From Burkholderiales bacterium (GTDB lineage: Bacteria; Pseudomonadota; Gammaproteobacteria; Burkholderiales; Burkholderiaceae_C): a DNA stretch of 33,571 bases. The stretch covers positions 1 through 33,571 of the forward strand of contig JAGWTS010000014.1 in NCBI GenBank assembly GCA_028868875.1, in the 5' to 3' direction. Positions 1 to 9,982 of the stretch are shown piece by piece. The notes beneath the pieces are model-generated. The model saw only the letters and a list, made by a program, of their open reading frames with translations. It ran no database searches and was not told the origin of the DNA. Made by a program: the position numbers and the translations under genes. Position 1 is the stretch's first letter; each line of letters begins with the position of its first letter.

Positions 1-896
<896 letters not shown>

Positions 897-900
<4 letters not shown>

Positions 901-1778
901 AGGTCTTGCGCACGCCCGACGAGCGCTTCGCGGCGCTCCCCGGATGGGGCTGGGCGCCGCGCTACATCGACCACGACGGCCTGCGCGTTCACTACGTCGA
1001 CGAAGGGCCGCGCGCTGCCGACGTCACCGCGCTGTGCCTGCACGGCAACCCGAGCTGGGGCTACCTCTACCGCCACATGCTGCCGGTGTTCACGGCCGCC
1101 GGCTTGCGCGTCGTCGTGCCCGACCTGGTCGGCTTCGGCCGCAGCGACAAGCTCGACGATCCGGCCTGGCACCGCTTCGAGTGGCACCGCAACCAGTTGC
1201 TGGCCTTCATCGACACGCTCGAGCTGAAGAACATCCTGCTCGTCTGCCAGGACTGGGGCGGCCTCTTCGGACTCACGCTGCCGATGGCAAGACCCGCGCG
1301 CTTCACGCGGCTGCTCGCGATGAACACGACGCTGGCCACGGGCGAGGTCAGCGTGGGCTTTCGCCAATGGCGCGCCTATTCGAATTCGCAGCCCGATCTG
1401 CAGGTCGGCCGGCTGCTGCGCCGCGGCCGGCGCGAGATGAGCGAGGCCGAGGCCGCGGGCTACGACGCGCCGTTCCCCGACGCCGGCTACAAGGCGGCCT
1501 TGCGCGCCTTTCCCGACCTCGTGCCCGATGGCGCCGATGCCCCCGGCGCCGCCGTCTCGCGCGCCGCGATCGATTTCTGGCGCGAGCGCTGGCAAGGCGC
1601 GAGCTTCATGGCCCTCGGCATGCAGGACCCGGTTCTCGGCCCCGAGACCATGCGCGCCTTGCACGCGGGCCTCCGCGGCTGCCCGCCGCCGCTCGAAGTG
1701 GCTGAGGCCGGGCATTTCGTTCCCGAATGGGGCGCGCCGATCGCGGCCGCGGCCCTGAAGCACTTCGACCTCGCATGA
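897..1778 (+). CDS. Haloalkane dehalogenase, HLD-I (DhlA)-like alpha/beta hydrolase
   Basis: GTG start overlapping thiolase stop (GTGA). [11 protein letters not shown], nucleophile VCQDWGG, cap Trp (FRQWRAYS, aligning with DhlA W175), acid GMQDPVLGP, base [10 protein letters not shown]-terminus resembles DhlA. Confidence 0.85.
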
Positions 1779-2194
1779 AGGTCGACCTCGAAACGATGCG
1801 CGGCTTCTTTGCACTCGCGCCTTTCATGGTCGACCTGGGGGTCGAGGTCACGGCGGTGGACGAAGGGCGGGTGAGTACGCAGATCGCCCTTGCCGAGCGC
1901 CATCTGCAACACACCGGCCAGGCCCATGCCGGCGTCACGGCGACGCTGGCCGACCACTCGATGGGGGCGGCGGCGCAGACCCTGGCCGCCGACGGCTTCT
2001 GGGTCGTCACCGCCGAGTTGAAGACCAGCCTGCTGCGCGCCGCCAAAGGCGAGCGCCTCGTCTGCGAAGCCCACGTCATCAAGCCCGGGCGCCAACTGAG
2101 CTTCACCGAAGCCGAGGTCTGGGCCGAGAGCGAAGGCCGGCGCGTGCTCGTCGCCAAGGCCTCGGCGACGATGGCCCTGGTCGCCAGAACCTGA
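1775..2194 (+). CDS. PaaI-family hotdog-fold thioesterase
   Basis: ATGA overlap with upstream gene; HTGQAHAGVTATLADHSMGAAA and KTSLLRAAKGERL motifs. Confidence 0.85.
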   Translation: MKVDLETMRGFFALAPFMVDLGVEVTAVDEGRVSTQIALAERHLQHTGQAHAGVTATLADHSMGAAAQTLAADGFWVVTAELKTSLLRAAKGERLVCEAHVIKPGRQLSFTEAEVWAESEGRRVLVAKASATMALVART

Positions 2195-2209
2195 GAGAAA
2201 GTCCGCCTC

Positions 2210-4015
2210 ATGCGCGCCACGCTCGACTTCCTGCTCGACGACTGGCTCGGCGTCACGTCGCTGCTCGCGCGGCCGCGCTTCGCCGACCATTCGCGCGAGA
2301 CCTTCGCCTCGGTGCTCGACATCTGCGAGCGCATCGCGCGCGAAAAATACGCGCCCTTCAACCGCCGCGCCGATGTCGAGGAGCCGCGCTTCGACGGCGA
2401 GCGCGTGCACCTGCCCGAGACCACCCACGCCGCGCTCGCGGCCTACGTCGAATCGGGCATGCTCGCCGCGGCGCAGGACTATGAGCAGGGCGGCATGCAG
2501 CTGCCCTGCGTCATCGAGATGGCGGCCAACGCCTTCTTCAGCAAGGCCAGCGTCGCGATGGGCGGCTACGCGATGCTCACCAGCGGCAACGCCAACCTGC
2601 TGATGGCCCATGGCACGGCGCTGCAGCGCGAGGTCTTCGCGAAGAACGAATTCAGCGGCCGCTGGTTCGGCACGATGTGCCTGTCCGAGCCGCAGGCCGG
2701 TTCGTCGCTCTCGGACGTGGCGACGCGTGCCTTGCCCGACGGCGAGGGCCACGGAGCCGATCCGCTGGGGCCGCGCTATCGGCTCAAGGGCAACAAGATG
2801 TGGATCTCGGGCGGCGAGCACGAGATCACCGAGAACATCGTCCACCTCGTGCTCGCGAAGATTCCCGGGCCGGATGGCAAGCCGGTGGCCGGCACGCGCG
2901 GCATCTCGCTCTTCATCGTGCCGAAGCAACTCGTGGACGAGCGCGGCGAGCTGACCGGCGAGAGCAACGACGTGGCGCTGGCCGGCCTGAACCACAAGCT
3001 GGGCTTCCGCGGCACGACCAACACGCTGCTCAACTTCGGCGAAGGGCGCTTCCCGGTGCGCGGCGGCGCGGGGGCAATCGGCTACCTCGTCGGCCGGCCC
3101 GGCGAAGGCCTGCGCTGCATGTTCCACATGATGAACGAGGCGCGCATCGGCGTCGGCCTCGGCGCGGTGATGCTGGGCTATGCCGGCTACGAAGCCAGCC
3201 TCGACTACGCGCGCCAGCGGCCGCAAGGCCGGCCGATCCAGGGCGGCGGCAAGGACCCAGGCCAGCCGCCGATTGCCATCATCGGCCATGCCGACGTGAA
3301 GCGCATGCTGCTGGCGCAGAAGAGCTACGTCGAAGGCGGGCTCGCGCTCGAGCTGTATTGCGCGCGCCTCGTCGACGAACTCCACACCGGCGCGGCCGAG
3401 GCGGCGCGCGAAGCCGGGCTGCTGCTCGAGGTGCTCACGCCCATCGCCAAGAGCTGGCCCAGCGAATGGTGCCTGGAAGCGAATTCGCTCGCGATCCAGA
3501 TCCACGGCGGCTACGGCTACACGCGCGACTTCATGGTCGAGCAGTACTGGCGCGACAACCGCCTGAACATGATCCACGAAGGCACGCACGGCATCCAGGC
3601 GCTGGACCTGCTCGGGCGCAAGGTCGTGATGGACGGCGGCGCCGGGCTGAAGCTGTTCGCCACGCGCGTCGACGCGACGATCGAACGCGCCGGCCACGTC
3701 GGCGGGCTGGCCGGGCGCGCGAACGAGCTCGCCGCCGCCCTGCAACGCCTGGGCGCGGCGACGAAGGCGGCCTGGGCCAGCGGCGTCGCCGAAGAAGCGC
3801 TGGCCAACGCCACGCCTTATCTGCAGGCCTTCGGCCACGTCGTGCTGGCCTGGATCTGGCTCGACGTGGCCCTGGCCTGCGGCGACGCGCGCGCCGGCCA
3901 GCTCGCCGCGATGAACTACTTCTACGCCTACGAACTGCCCAAGATCGACGCCTGGCTCGGCGTCGTGAGCCGGCGCGAAGCGCTGTGCCGCAACATGCGT
4001 GACGAGTGGTTCTGA
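2210..4015 (+). CDS. Acyl-CoA dehydrogenase (long form with C-terminal extension)
   Basis: MCLSEPQAGSSLSDV, GNKMWISGGEHEI, IQIHGGYGYTRDFMVEQYWRDNRLNMIHEGTHGIQALDLLGRK. Confidence 0.95.
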   Translation: MRATLDFLLDDWLGVTSLLARPRFADHSRETFASVLDICERIAREKYAPFNRRADVEEPRFDGERVHLPETTHAALAAYVESGMLAAAQDYEQGGMQLPCVIEMAANAFFSKASVAMGGYAMLTSGNANLLMAHGTALQREVFAKNEFSGRWFGTMCLSEPQAGSSLSDVATRALPDGEGHGADPLGPRYRLKGNKMWISGGEHEITENIVHLVLAKIPGPDGKPVAGTRGISLFIVPKQLVDERGELTGESNDVALAGLNHKLGFRGTTNTLLNFGEGRFPVRGGAGAIGYLVGRPGEGLRCMFHMMNEARIGVGLGAVMLGYAGYEASLDYARQRPQGRPIQGGGKDPGQPPIAIIGHADVKRMLLAQKSYVEGGLALELYCARLVDELHTGAAEAAREAGLLLEVLTPIAKSWPSEWCLEANSLAIQIHGGYGYTRDFMVEQYWRDNRLNMIHEGTHGIQALDLLGRKVVMDGGAGLKLFATRVDATIERAGHVGGLAGRANELAAALQRLGAATKAAWASGVAEEALANATPYLQAFGHVVLAWIWLDVALACGDARAGQLAAMNYFYAYELPKIDAWLGVVSRREALCRNMRDEWF

Positions 4016-4020
4016 AGTCC

Positions 4021-4209
4021 ATGTCGGCAGCCAAACGCATCGAAGCGCTGGTCTGGGTGCTGATCTATGCCGGCCTGCTGCTGCTCTGCCTGGGATTGTT
4101 CGTTCGCAGGCAGGCCGCGGCGCTCGGCCATACGATGATCGTCGTCGGCGCTTTGCTCGCCGCTGCGGGGGTGCTGCTGATCTGGCTGCGCTCGCGCATC
4201 AAATCCTGA
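4021..4209 (+). CDS. Small hydrophobic (two-helix) membrane protein
   Basis: Short ORF with two hydrophobic segments between co-directional genes; ATG 4021 preferred (MSAAKRIEALVWVLIYAGLLLLCLGLF...). Confidence 0.55.
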   Translation: MSAAKRIEALVWVLIYAGLLLLCLGLFVRRQAAALGHTMIVVGALLAAAGVLLIWLRSRIKS

Positions 4210-4241
4210 TCCCCACCCGCCTCGAGAGAAAGACCCAAGCC

Positions 4242-5033
4242 ATGAGCACACCGGTCCAGAAGTTGTTCGACCTGACGGGCAAGACCGCCCTCGTCACCGG
4301 CGGTTCGCGCGGCCTCGGGCTGCAGATCGCCGAAAGCCTGGGCGAGGCCGGGGCCAAGATCCTGCTCACCTCGCGCAAGGCGGCCGACCTCGAAGAAGCC
4401 GCGGCGCATCTGCAGGAGCGCGGCATCGACGCGCGCTGGGTCGCGGCCGACGCCTCCAACCCGGCCGACATCCAGCGCGTCGTCGACGAGGCCATGCAGC
4501 GCCTGGGGCGCGTCGACATCCTCGTCAACAACGCCGGCGCCACCTGGGGGGCGCCGGCCGAGGACCATCCGCTCGAGGCCTGGGACAAGGTCATGAACCT
4601 GAACGTGCGCAGCCTCTTCCTGTTCGCGCAGGGCGTGGCCAAGGCCAGCATGATCCCGAACGGGGGCGGGCGCATCATCAACATCGCGTCGATCGCGGGC
4701 CTGGCCGGCTCGATGGAAGTCAAGTTCATCGCCTACGGCACGAGCAAGGGCGCGGTCGTCAACTTCACCCGCACGCTGGCCGGCGAATGGGGCCCGTACG
4801 GCATCACCGTCAACGCGCTCGCCCCCGGCTTCTTCCCGAGCAAGATGACGCGCGGCACGCTCGAACGCCTGGGCAGCGAGCGCCTCGCGGCGGCGAGCCC
4901 CTTGCGCCGCATCGGCGACGACGACGACCTCAAGGGCGCGGCCCTGCTTTTCGCCAGCGCCGCGGGCAAGCACATCACGGGTCAGATCCTGGCCGTCGAC
5001 GGCGGCGTCTCGGTGGTCCACGCCGGCGGCTGA
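4242..5033 (+). CDS. SDR-family NAD(P)-dependent oxidoreductase
   Basis: TGGSRGLG, NNAG, YGTSKGAV, ILAVDGG motifs; ATG at 4242. Confidence 0.93.
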   Translation: MSTPVQKLFDLTGKTALVTGGSRGLGLQIAESLGEAGAKILLTSRKAADLEEAAAHLQERGIDARWVAADASNPADIQRVVDEAMQRLGRVDILVNNAGATWGAPAEDHPLEAWDKVMNLNVRSLFLFAQGVAKASMIPNGGGRIINIASIAGLAGSMEVKFIAYGTSKGAVVNFTRTLAGEWGPYGITVNALAPGFFPSKMTRGTLERLGSERLAAASPLRRIGDDDDLKGAALLFASAAGKHITGQILAVDGGVSVVHAGG

Positions 5034-5042
5034 AGGCGCGCG

Positions 5043-5483
5043 ATGCAGTTCAAGAGCCACATCCCCTTCGTCGAGCTGCTCGGCATGGAGCTGCTGCGCT
5101 TCGAGCCCGGCGAGTGCGAGCTCGCGCTCACGCTGCGCGAGGAACTCACCAACTCCTGGGGCGTGGCGCACGGCGGCGTCACGATGACGCTGATGGACGT
5201 GGCGATGGCCCATGCCGCGCGCACCCCGCTCGCGGACGGCGGCGAGCCGCAGCCCAGCGTCGTCACGATCGAGATGAAGACGAGCTTTCTGCGCCCGGGC
5301 CAGGGCCGGCTCGTCGCCCGGGGCCGGCGCCTGCACCGCACCGCGACGATGGCCTTTTGCGAGGCGCTGTTGCACGATGCGGACGGCCAGCTCGTCGGCC
5401 ATTCCACCGGCACCTTCAAGTACCTCGCAGGCCTGCCGGTCGACGGCGGGCGGCGCATCCAGCGCACCCACGCATCCGACTAG
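5043..5483 (+). CDS. PaaI-family hotdog-fold thioesterase (second copy in operon)
   Basis: NSWGVAHGGVTMTLMDVAMAHAA and EMKTSFLRPG motifs. Confidence 0.88.
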   Translation: MQFKSHIPFVELLGMELLRFEPGECELALTLREELTNSWGVAHGGVTMTLMDVAMAHAARTPLADGGEPQPSVVTIEMKTSFLRPGQGRLVARGRRLHRTATMAFCEALLHDADGQLVGHSTGTFKYLAGLPVDGGRRIQRTHASD

Positions 5484-5497
5484 GAGTGAACCGCACC

Positions 5498-6511
5498 ATG
5501 CAGAACCGCCAGATCGTCCTCGCTTCGCGCCCGAGCGCCGCCGCCTCGGTCGACAACTTCCGCCTCGTCCAGAGCCAGACCCCGGCGCTGCAGAGCGGCC
5601 AGGTGCTGGTGCGCCACCACTACCTGAGCCTGGACCCCTACATGCGCGGGCGCATGAACGAGGGCAAGAGCTACGCCGCGGCGCAGGCGCTGGACACGGT
5701 GATGATCGGCGGCACCGTGGGCGAGGTCGTCGAGTCGCGCAGCGAGGCCTTCAAGCCCGGCGACTCCGTGCTCGGCATGGGCGGCTGGCAGGAGTACTCG
5801 GTCGTCGACGCCGGCCAGCCCGGCATGCTGCGCAAGGTCGACACCTCCACGATCCCCGCGTCGGCCTACCTGGGCGCGGTCGGCATGCCGGGGGTCACGG
5901 CCTGGGTCGGGCTCAACCACATCATCGGGGCCAAGGCCGGCGAGACCGTGGTCGTCGATGCCGCCAGCGGCGCGGTCGGCAGCGTCGTCGGCCAGCTCGC
6001 GAAGGCGCGCGGCTGCCGCGCCGTGGGCATCGCCGGCGGCGCCGAGAAATGCGCCTACGTGCGCGACGAGCTGGGCTTCGACGCCTGCATCGACTACAAG
6101 GCGGCGCGCGATTTCAAATCCTTGGCGGCGGCGCTGGACGCGGCCGCTCCCGGCGGCGTCGACGGCTTGTTCGAGAACGTCGGCGGCCTGATCCTCGACG
6201 TCGTCCTCTCGCGCATGAACGCCTTCGGCCGCATCGCCGTCTGCGGCATGATCTCGGGCTACAACGGCGAGCCGATTCCGCTGGCCGATCCGCGCCTCGT
6301 GCTGACGCAGCGCCTGAAGATGCAGGGCTTCATCGTCAGCGAGCACCTGGCGCTGTGGCCGCAGGCGCTGGCCGAGCTCGGCGCCGGTGTTGCCTCGGGC
6401 AAGCTGAAGTACCGCGAATCGGTGGCGCAAGGGCTGGAGAGCGCGCCCGCGGCCTTCATCGGCCTGCTGGCCGGGCGCAATTTCGGCAAGCAGATCGTCA
6501 AGCTGGTGTGA
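5498..6511 (+). CDS. NADP-dependent oxidoreductase, MDR superfamily (CurA/prostaglandin reductase-like)
   Basis: LSLDPYMRGRM; AASGAVGSVVGQLAKARGCRAVGIAGG nucleotide-binding motif; NVGG. Confidence 0.92.
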   Translation: MQNRQIVLASRPSAAASVDNFRLVQSQTPALQSGQVLVRHHYLSLDPYMRGRMNEGKSYAAAQALDTVMIGGTVGEVVESRSEAFKPGDSVLGMGGWQEYSVVDAGQPGMLRKVDTSTIPASAYLGAVGMPGVTAWVGLNHIIGAKAGETVVVDAASGAVGSVVGQLAKARGCRAVGIAGGAEKCAYVRDELGFDACIDYKAARDFKSLAAALDAAAPGGVDGLFENVGGLILDVVLSRMNAFGRIAVCGMISGYNGEPIPLADPRLVLTQRLKMQGFIVSEHLALWPQALAELGAGVASGKLKYRESVAQGLESAPAAFIGLLAGRNFGKQIVKLV

Positions 6512-6999
6512 GCGCAGGCGCGGCCCCGGAGCAGTCCTGGCCAAGCTGGGGCTGGCAGCGCTTTGCCGAGCTCGGGGTCGACAACCTCTACGACGCCCTT
6601 GCCCTGCGCTGCCGCGTCTTCGTGCTCGAGCAAGGGCCTTACCAGGACCCCGACGGCCTCGACCGCGGTGCCTGGCATCTGCTGGGCCGCAGCACCGGCG
6701 ACGCAGGCGAGGGCGGCTTGATCGCCTACCTGCGCCTTGTCGACCCGGGGCTGAAGTACGCCGAGCCGTCGATCGGCCGCGTCGTCACCGCCGCCGAATG
6801 GCGCGGCCGCGGCCTGGGCCGGCGCCTCGTCGCCGAAGGCGTGGCGGGCTGTGCGCGCCTGTGGCCCGGGCGCGCCATCCGCATCAGTGCCCAGGCGCAC
6901 CTCGAGCGCTTCTACGCCGGCTTCGGTTTCGCCGCGGTCGGCGCGCCGTATCTGGAAGACGGCATCCCGCACCTCGAGATGCTGCGCCCCGCCGATTGA
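6508..6999 (+). CDS. GNAT-family N-acetyltransferase (ElaA-like)
   Basis: GTG start overlapping previous stop; ALRCRVFVLEQGPYQDPDGLD, IGRVVTAAEWRGRGLGRRLV. Confidence 0.85.
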   Translation: MSAGAAPEQSWPSWGWQRFAELGVDNLYDALALRCRVFVLEQGPYQDPDGLDRGAWHLLGRSTGDAGEGGLIAYLRLVDPGLKYAEPSIGRVVTAAEWRGRGLGRRLVAEGVAGCARLWPGRAIRISAQAHLERFYAGFGFAAVGAPYLEDGIPHLEMLRPAD

Positions 7000-7030
7000 A
7001 CGAACCAACGAACCCGACGAAGGAAGGCCG

Positions 7031-7960
7031 ATGACCGAGTTGATCCTGCACCAATACGAAGGCTCGCCCTTCGCCGAGAAGGCGCGGCTGATGCTGGGCT
7101 TCAAGGGCCTGGCCTGGCGCGCGGTGGCGATCCCGCAGATCATGCCCAAGCCCGATCTCGTCGCGCTGACCGGCGGCTACCGCAAGACCCCGGTGCTGCA
7201 GGTCGGCGCCGACGTCTATTGCGACACCGCGCTGATCGCGCGCCGCCTCGAGCAGGAGGCCCCCGAGCCGACGCTGTTCCCGGCCGCCGCACCGCTGGCG
7301 CCGATGCTGGCTCAATGGGCCGATACGACTCTGTTCTGGACCATGATTCCGGTCGCGATGCAGCCCGCCGGCATCGCGAAGATCTTCGCCGGGGTCGGGC
7401 CCGAGGTCGTCAAGGCGTTTGGCGCCGATCGCGCTTCGTTCACCAGCGGCATGCGGCGCCAGAGCTTCGTCGACGCCAGCGCCAACCTGGGGCTCATCCT
7501 CGCCCGCTTCGAATCGCAGCTCGGCGACGGCCGGCGCTTTCTCTTCGGCGATGCGGCCTCGATCGCCGACTTCTCGCTCGCCCACAACCTCTGGTTCCTG
7601 CGCCGCGCCGGCCTGCGCGAGGCCTGGATCGACCGCCACGGCTCGGTCTCGGCCTGGTTCGACCGCGTGCTCGGCTTCGGCCACGGCACGAGCCGGCCCC
7701 TGGACGCGGCCCAAGCCCTCGCGATCGCCGCCGCCGCGCCCGGCCATGCGGCTTGCGAGGTCGGCCCCGGCCTGGGCTTCGAGGCCGGGGCCGCGGTCAC
7801 GGTGGCCGCCACCGATTACGGGGTCGATCCGGTGGCCGGCCGCCTGGTCGGCCTCACGGCAGAAGAAGTCGTCGTCGAGCGGCGCGACGAACGCGCCGGG
7901 GCCGTGCACGTGCATTTCCCGCGCACGGGCTATCAAATCCGCAAACAGGAGGCAGCATGA
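7031..7960 (+). CDS. Glutathione S-transferase family protein
   Basis: LILHQYEGSPFAEKARLMLGFKGLAW thioredoxin-like N-terminus; FGDAASIADFSLAHNLWFLRRA C-terminal GST signature. Confidence 0.88.
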   Translation: MTELILHQYEGSPFAEKARLMLGFKGLAWRAVAIPQIMPKPDLVALTGGYRKTPVLQVGADVYCDTALIARRLEQEAPEPTLFPAAAPLAPMLAQWADTTLFWTMIPVAMQPAGIAKIFAGVGPEVVKAFGADRASFTSGMRRQSFVDASANLGLILARFESQLGDGRRFLFGDAASIADFSLAHNLWFLRRAGLREAWIDRHGSVSAWFDRVLGFGHGTSRPLDAAQALAIAAAAPGHAACEVGPGLGFEAGAAVTVAATDYGVDPVAGRLVGLTAEEVVVERRDERAGAVHVHFPRTGYQIRKQEAA

Positions 7961-8868
7961 ACGCAGACTGGGCCGGCCGCACCGCGGTCATCACCGGGGC
8001 CGCATCGGGCTTCGGACTCGAGGCCAGCCGCATCGCGGCGCGGCGCGGCATGAACGTCGTGATGGCCGATGTCCAGCCCGACGCGCTGGAGCTCTCGGCG
8101 CACGAGATCGAAGGCCTGGGCGCCCAGGTGCTGGCGCTGCGCGTCGATGTCTCCAAGGCGGCCGAGGTCGAGGCCCTGGGCGAGCGCACGAAGGCGCGCT
8201 TCGGCGCCCCGCACTTCGTCTTCAACAACGCCGGCGTCGGCTCGGGCGGCCTGATCTGGGAGCATTCGCTGAAGGACTGGGAGTGGGTCATCGGCGTCAA
8301 CCTGATGGGCGTGGCCCATGGCGTTCGCGTCTTCACGCCGATGATGCTGGCCGCGGCCGCGGCCGACCCCGCCTACCGCGGCCACATCGTCAACACCGCG
8401 AGCATGGCGGGCCTGGTCAACATGCCCAACATGGGCGTCTACAACGTCACCAAGCATGGCGTGGTCTCGCTCAGCGAGACCCTGTTCCAGGACCTGGCCC
8501 TCGTCACCGACCAGGTCCAGGCCCATGTGCTGTGCCCCTTCTTCGTCGCCACCGGCATCTTCAAGAGCGAGCGCAACCGCCCGGCCGACCTGAGCGAAGC
8601 GGCGGCGCCGACGCGCAGCCAGATGATCGCCAAGGCGATGGGCGAGAAAGCCGTCGGCAGCGGCAAGGTCACGGCGGCGCAGGTCGCGCAGTTCGTCTAC
8701 GACGCGATGGACGAAGGCCGCTTCTACGTCTTCAGTCATCCGCACAGCCTGGGCGCGGTGGAACAGCGGGCGCAGGACGTGGTGAGCCTGCGCAACCCGA
8801 CCGATGCCTTCGCGAGCCGGCCCGAGATCGGGGCCCAGCTGCGCGAGGCGCTGCGCGCCAAGGGCTGA
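7957..8868 (+). CDS. SDR-family oxidoreductase
   Basis: ATGA overlap with GST; TGAASGFG, NNAGVGSGG, YNVTKHGVVSLSE. Confidence 0.92.
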   Translation: MNADWAGRTAVITGAASGFGLEASRIAARRGMNVVMADVQPDALELSAHEIEGLGAQVLALRVDVSKAAEVEALGERTKARFGAPHFVFNNAGVGSGGLIWEHSLKDWEWVIGVNLMGVAHGVRVFTPMMLAAAAADPAYRGHIVNTASMAGLVNMPNMGVYNVTKHGVVSLSETLFQDLALVTDQVQAHVLCPFFVATGIFKSERNRPADLSEAAAPTRSQMIAKAMGEKAVGSGKVTAAQVAQFVYDAMDEGRFYVFSHPHSLGAVEQRAQDVVSLRNPTDAFASRPEIGAQLREALRAKG

Positions 8869-8928
8869 TCGGGTCGGCCCGCGCTGGCGGGACTGTCCTG
8901 GACCTACCCCTTTCCATCGCGCAAGGGC

Positions 8929-9141
8929 CTAGCGGAAGGTTGCGCGGTCGGCATCGCCGAGGCGGCCCGCGATCTCGTCCAGGCTGAGATCGGTGTCGCG
9001 CAGGGAAGGCCGGGCGAGCGGGGCGCGCACCCTGGCGAGGAGGCGACGGTGCGAGCGGCCTTCGGCGTCGAAGCCCGTTTCGTTGGCCGAGCGGCCGAAT
9101 AGCAGTTGGCAACCGCGCGCGACCGCGCTGCGGACCCCGCT
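8929..9141 (-). pseudogene. Remnant of AraC/OruR-like transcriptional regulator C-terminal HTH
   Basis: Minus-strand frame with no start codon encodes ...FDAEGRSHRRLLARVRAPLARPSLRDTDLSLDEIAGRLGDADRATFR*, resembling AraC HTH (AEGTSF..LL..VR..LA..YLRDTDLSL.EIA..LGFSD.S.FSRAF) but ending before the second helix completes. Confidence 0.55.
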
Positions 9142-9873
9142 TCAGCAGCCCAGCGAGGCGGCCTGCAGCGGCCGATGCGTCGTCGCATCGGTGACGACGA
9201 AGACGACGCGGCGCGGGTGCTGCGCCACGCCTTGCGACACGTCCAGGCTCAGGTTCGCGCCGGCCTGGGCGTCCCACGGCGACACCGGGCGATAAAGGCG
9301 GACGACCGCGTCATGGTGCAGCGTGGCCCCGGCGTTCTCGCCCGCGCCGACCTGGGTCTGGTAGCCGTCTTCGACGACGGCCCAATAGCCGTCGAGGCGC
9401 AAGGGCGCCGCGGCCGAGGCGTCGATGCGGGCGCTGACACGCTCGCCCTTGCGCTCCAGAGTCAGCGTCACCGGGCTGATGGCCACGCCGGGCAAGGGCG
9501 ATCGAGACCAGTCGGGCCAGTCGCGGCCGTTGACGACGACCTGGGGCGTGTAGACCGAGTTCGAGCCGGCTGCGCGGGCGATCTGGTATTGGCGCGCCGT
9601 GGCGTCGGCGCTCGCGAAGCGGTCGATCCAGCCCAGGCGGTCCCAGTAGTCGACGTGCAAGGCCAGCGCGATCAGGCCCGGGCGGTTCTTCAAGCCCGAG
9701 AGCCAGCGCTCGGCGGGCGGGCAGGAACTGCAGCCCTCGGAGGTGTAGAGCTCGACGACGACGGGTGCCGCGGCAGCCGAGCTGGCGCGGCAGACCGGCT
9801 CCGCCGCGCTGCCGAACGCGACGGCGAGGGCGCTGCAGGCAAGGGCGGTGGTGGTGATGCGCTTGCGGTTCAT
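9142..9873 (-). CDS. DUF1223 family secreted thioredoxin-like protein
   Basis: Signal-like N-terminus; VVVELYTSEGCSSCPPAERWLSGL, HVDYWDRLGWIDRFA, YTPQVVVNG. Confidence 0.9.
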   Translation of the reverse strand: MNRKRITTTALACSALAVAFGSAAEPVCRASSAAAAPVVVELYTSEGCSSCPPAERWLSGLKNRPGLIALALHVDYWDRLGWIDRFASADATARQYQIARAAGSNSVYTPQVVVNGRDWPDWSRSPLPGVAISPVTLTLERKGERVSARIDASAAAPLRLDGYWAVVEDGYQTQVGAGENAGATLHHDAVVRLYRPVSPWDAQAGANLSLDVSQGVAQHPRRVVFVVTDATTHRPLQAASLGC

Positions 9874-9982
9874 GGGCGGGACTCTGGAGCTCGGATCCCT
9901 GCGGGTCGGATGGCCGCGGCCGCTTCTTACGGCGCCCGCGGCGGCTAAACTCCGCCGCCTCGCCAGTTGCCATCCTCGTTTC

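Noticed and set aside
1487-3838. 783-aa minus-strand ORF antisense to PaaI/ACAD genes
   Set aside because: Low-complexity Arg/Ala/Val-rich translation with no motifs; typical GC-rich antisense open frame opposite well-recognised genes
8869-8900. Terminator after the catabolic operon (CCCGC-GCTG-GCGGG)
   Set aside because: Only a 5-bp stem and no T tract; not supportable as an intrinsic terminator
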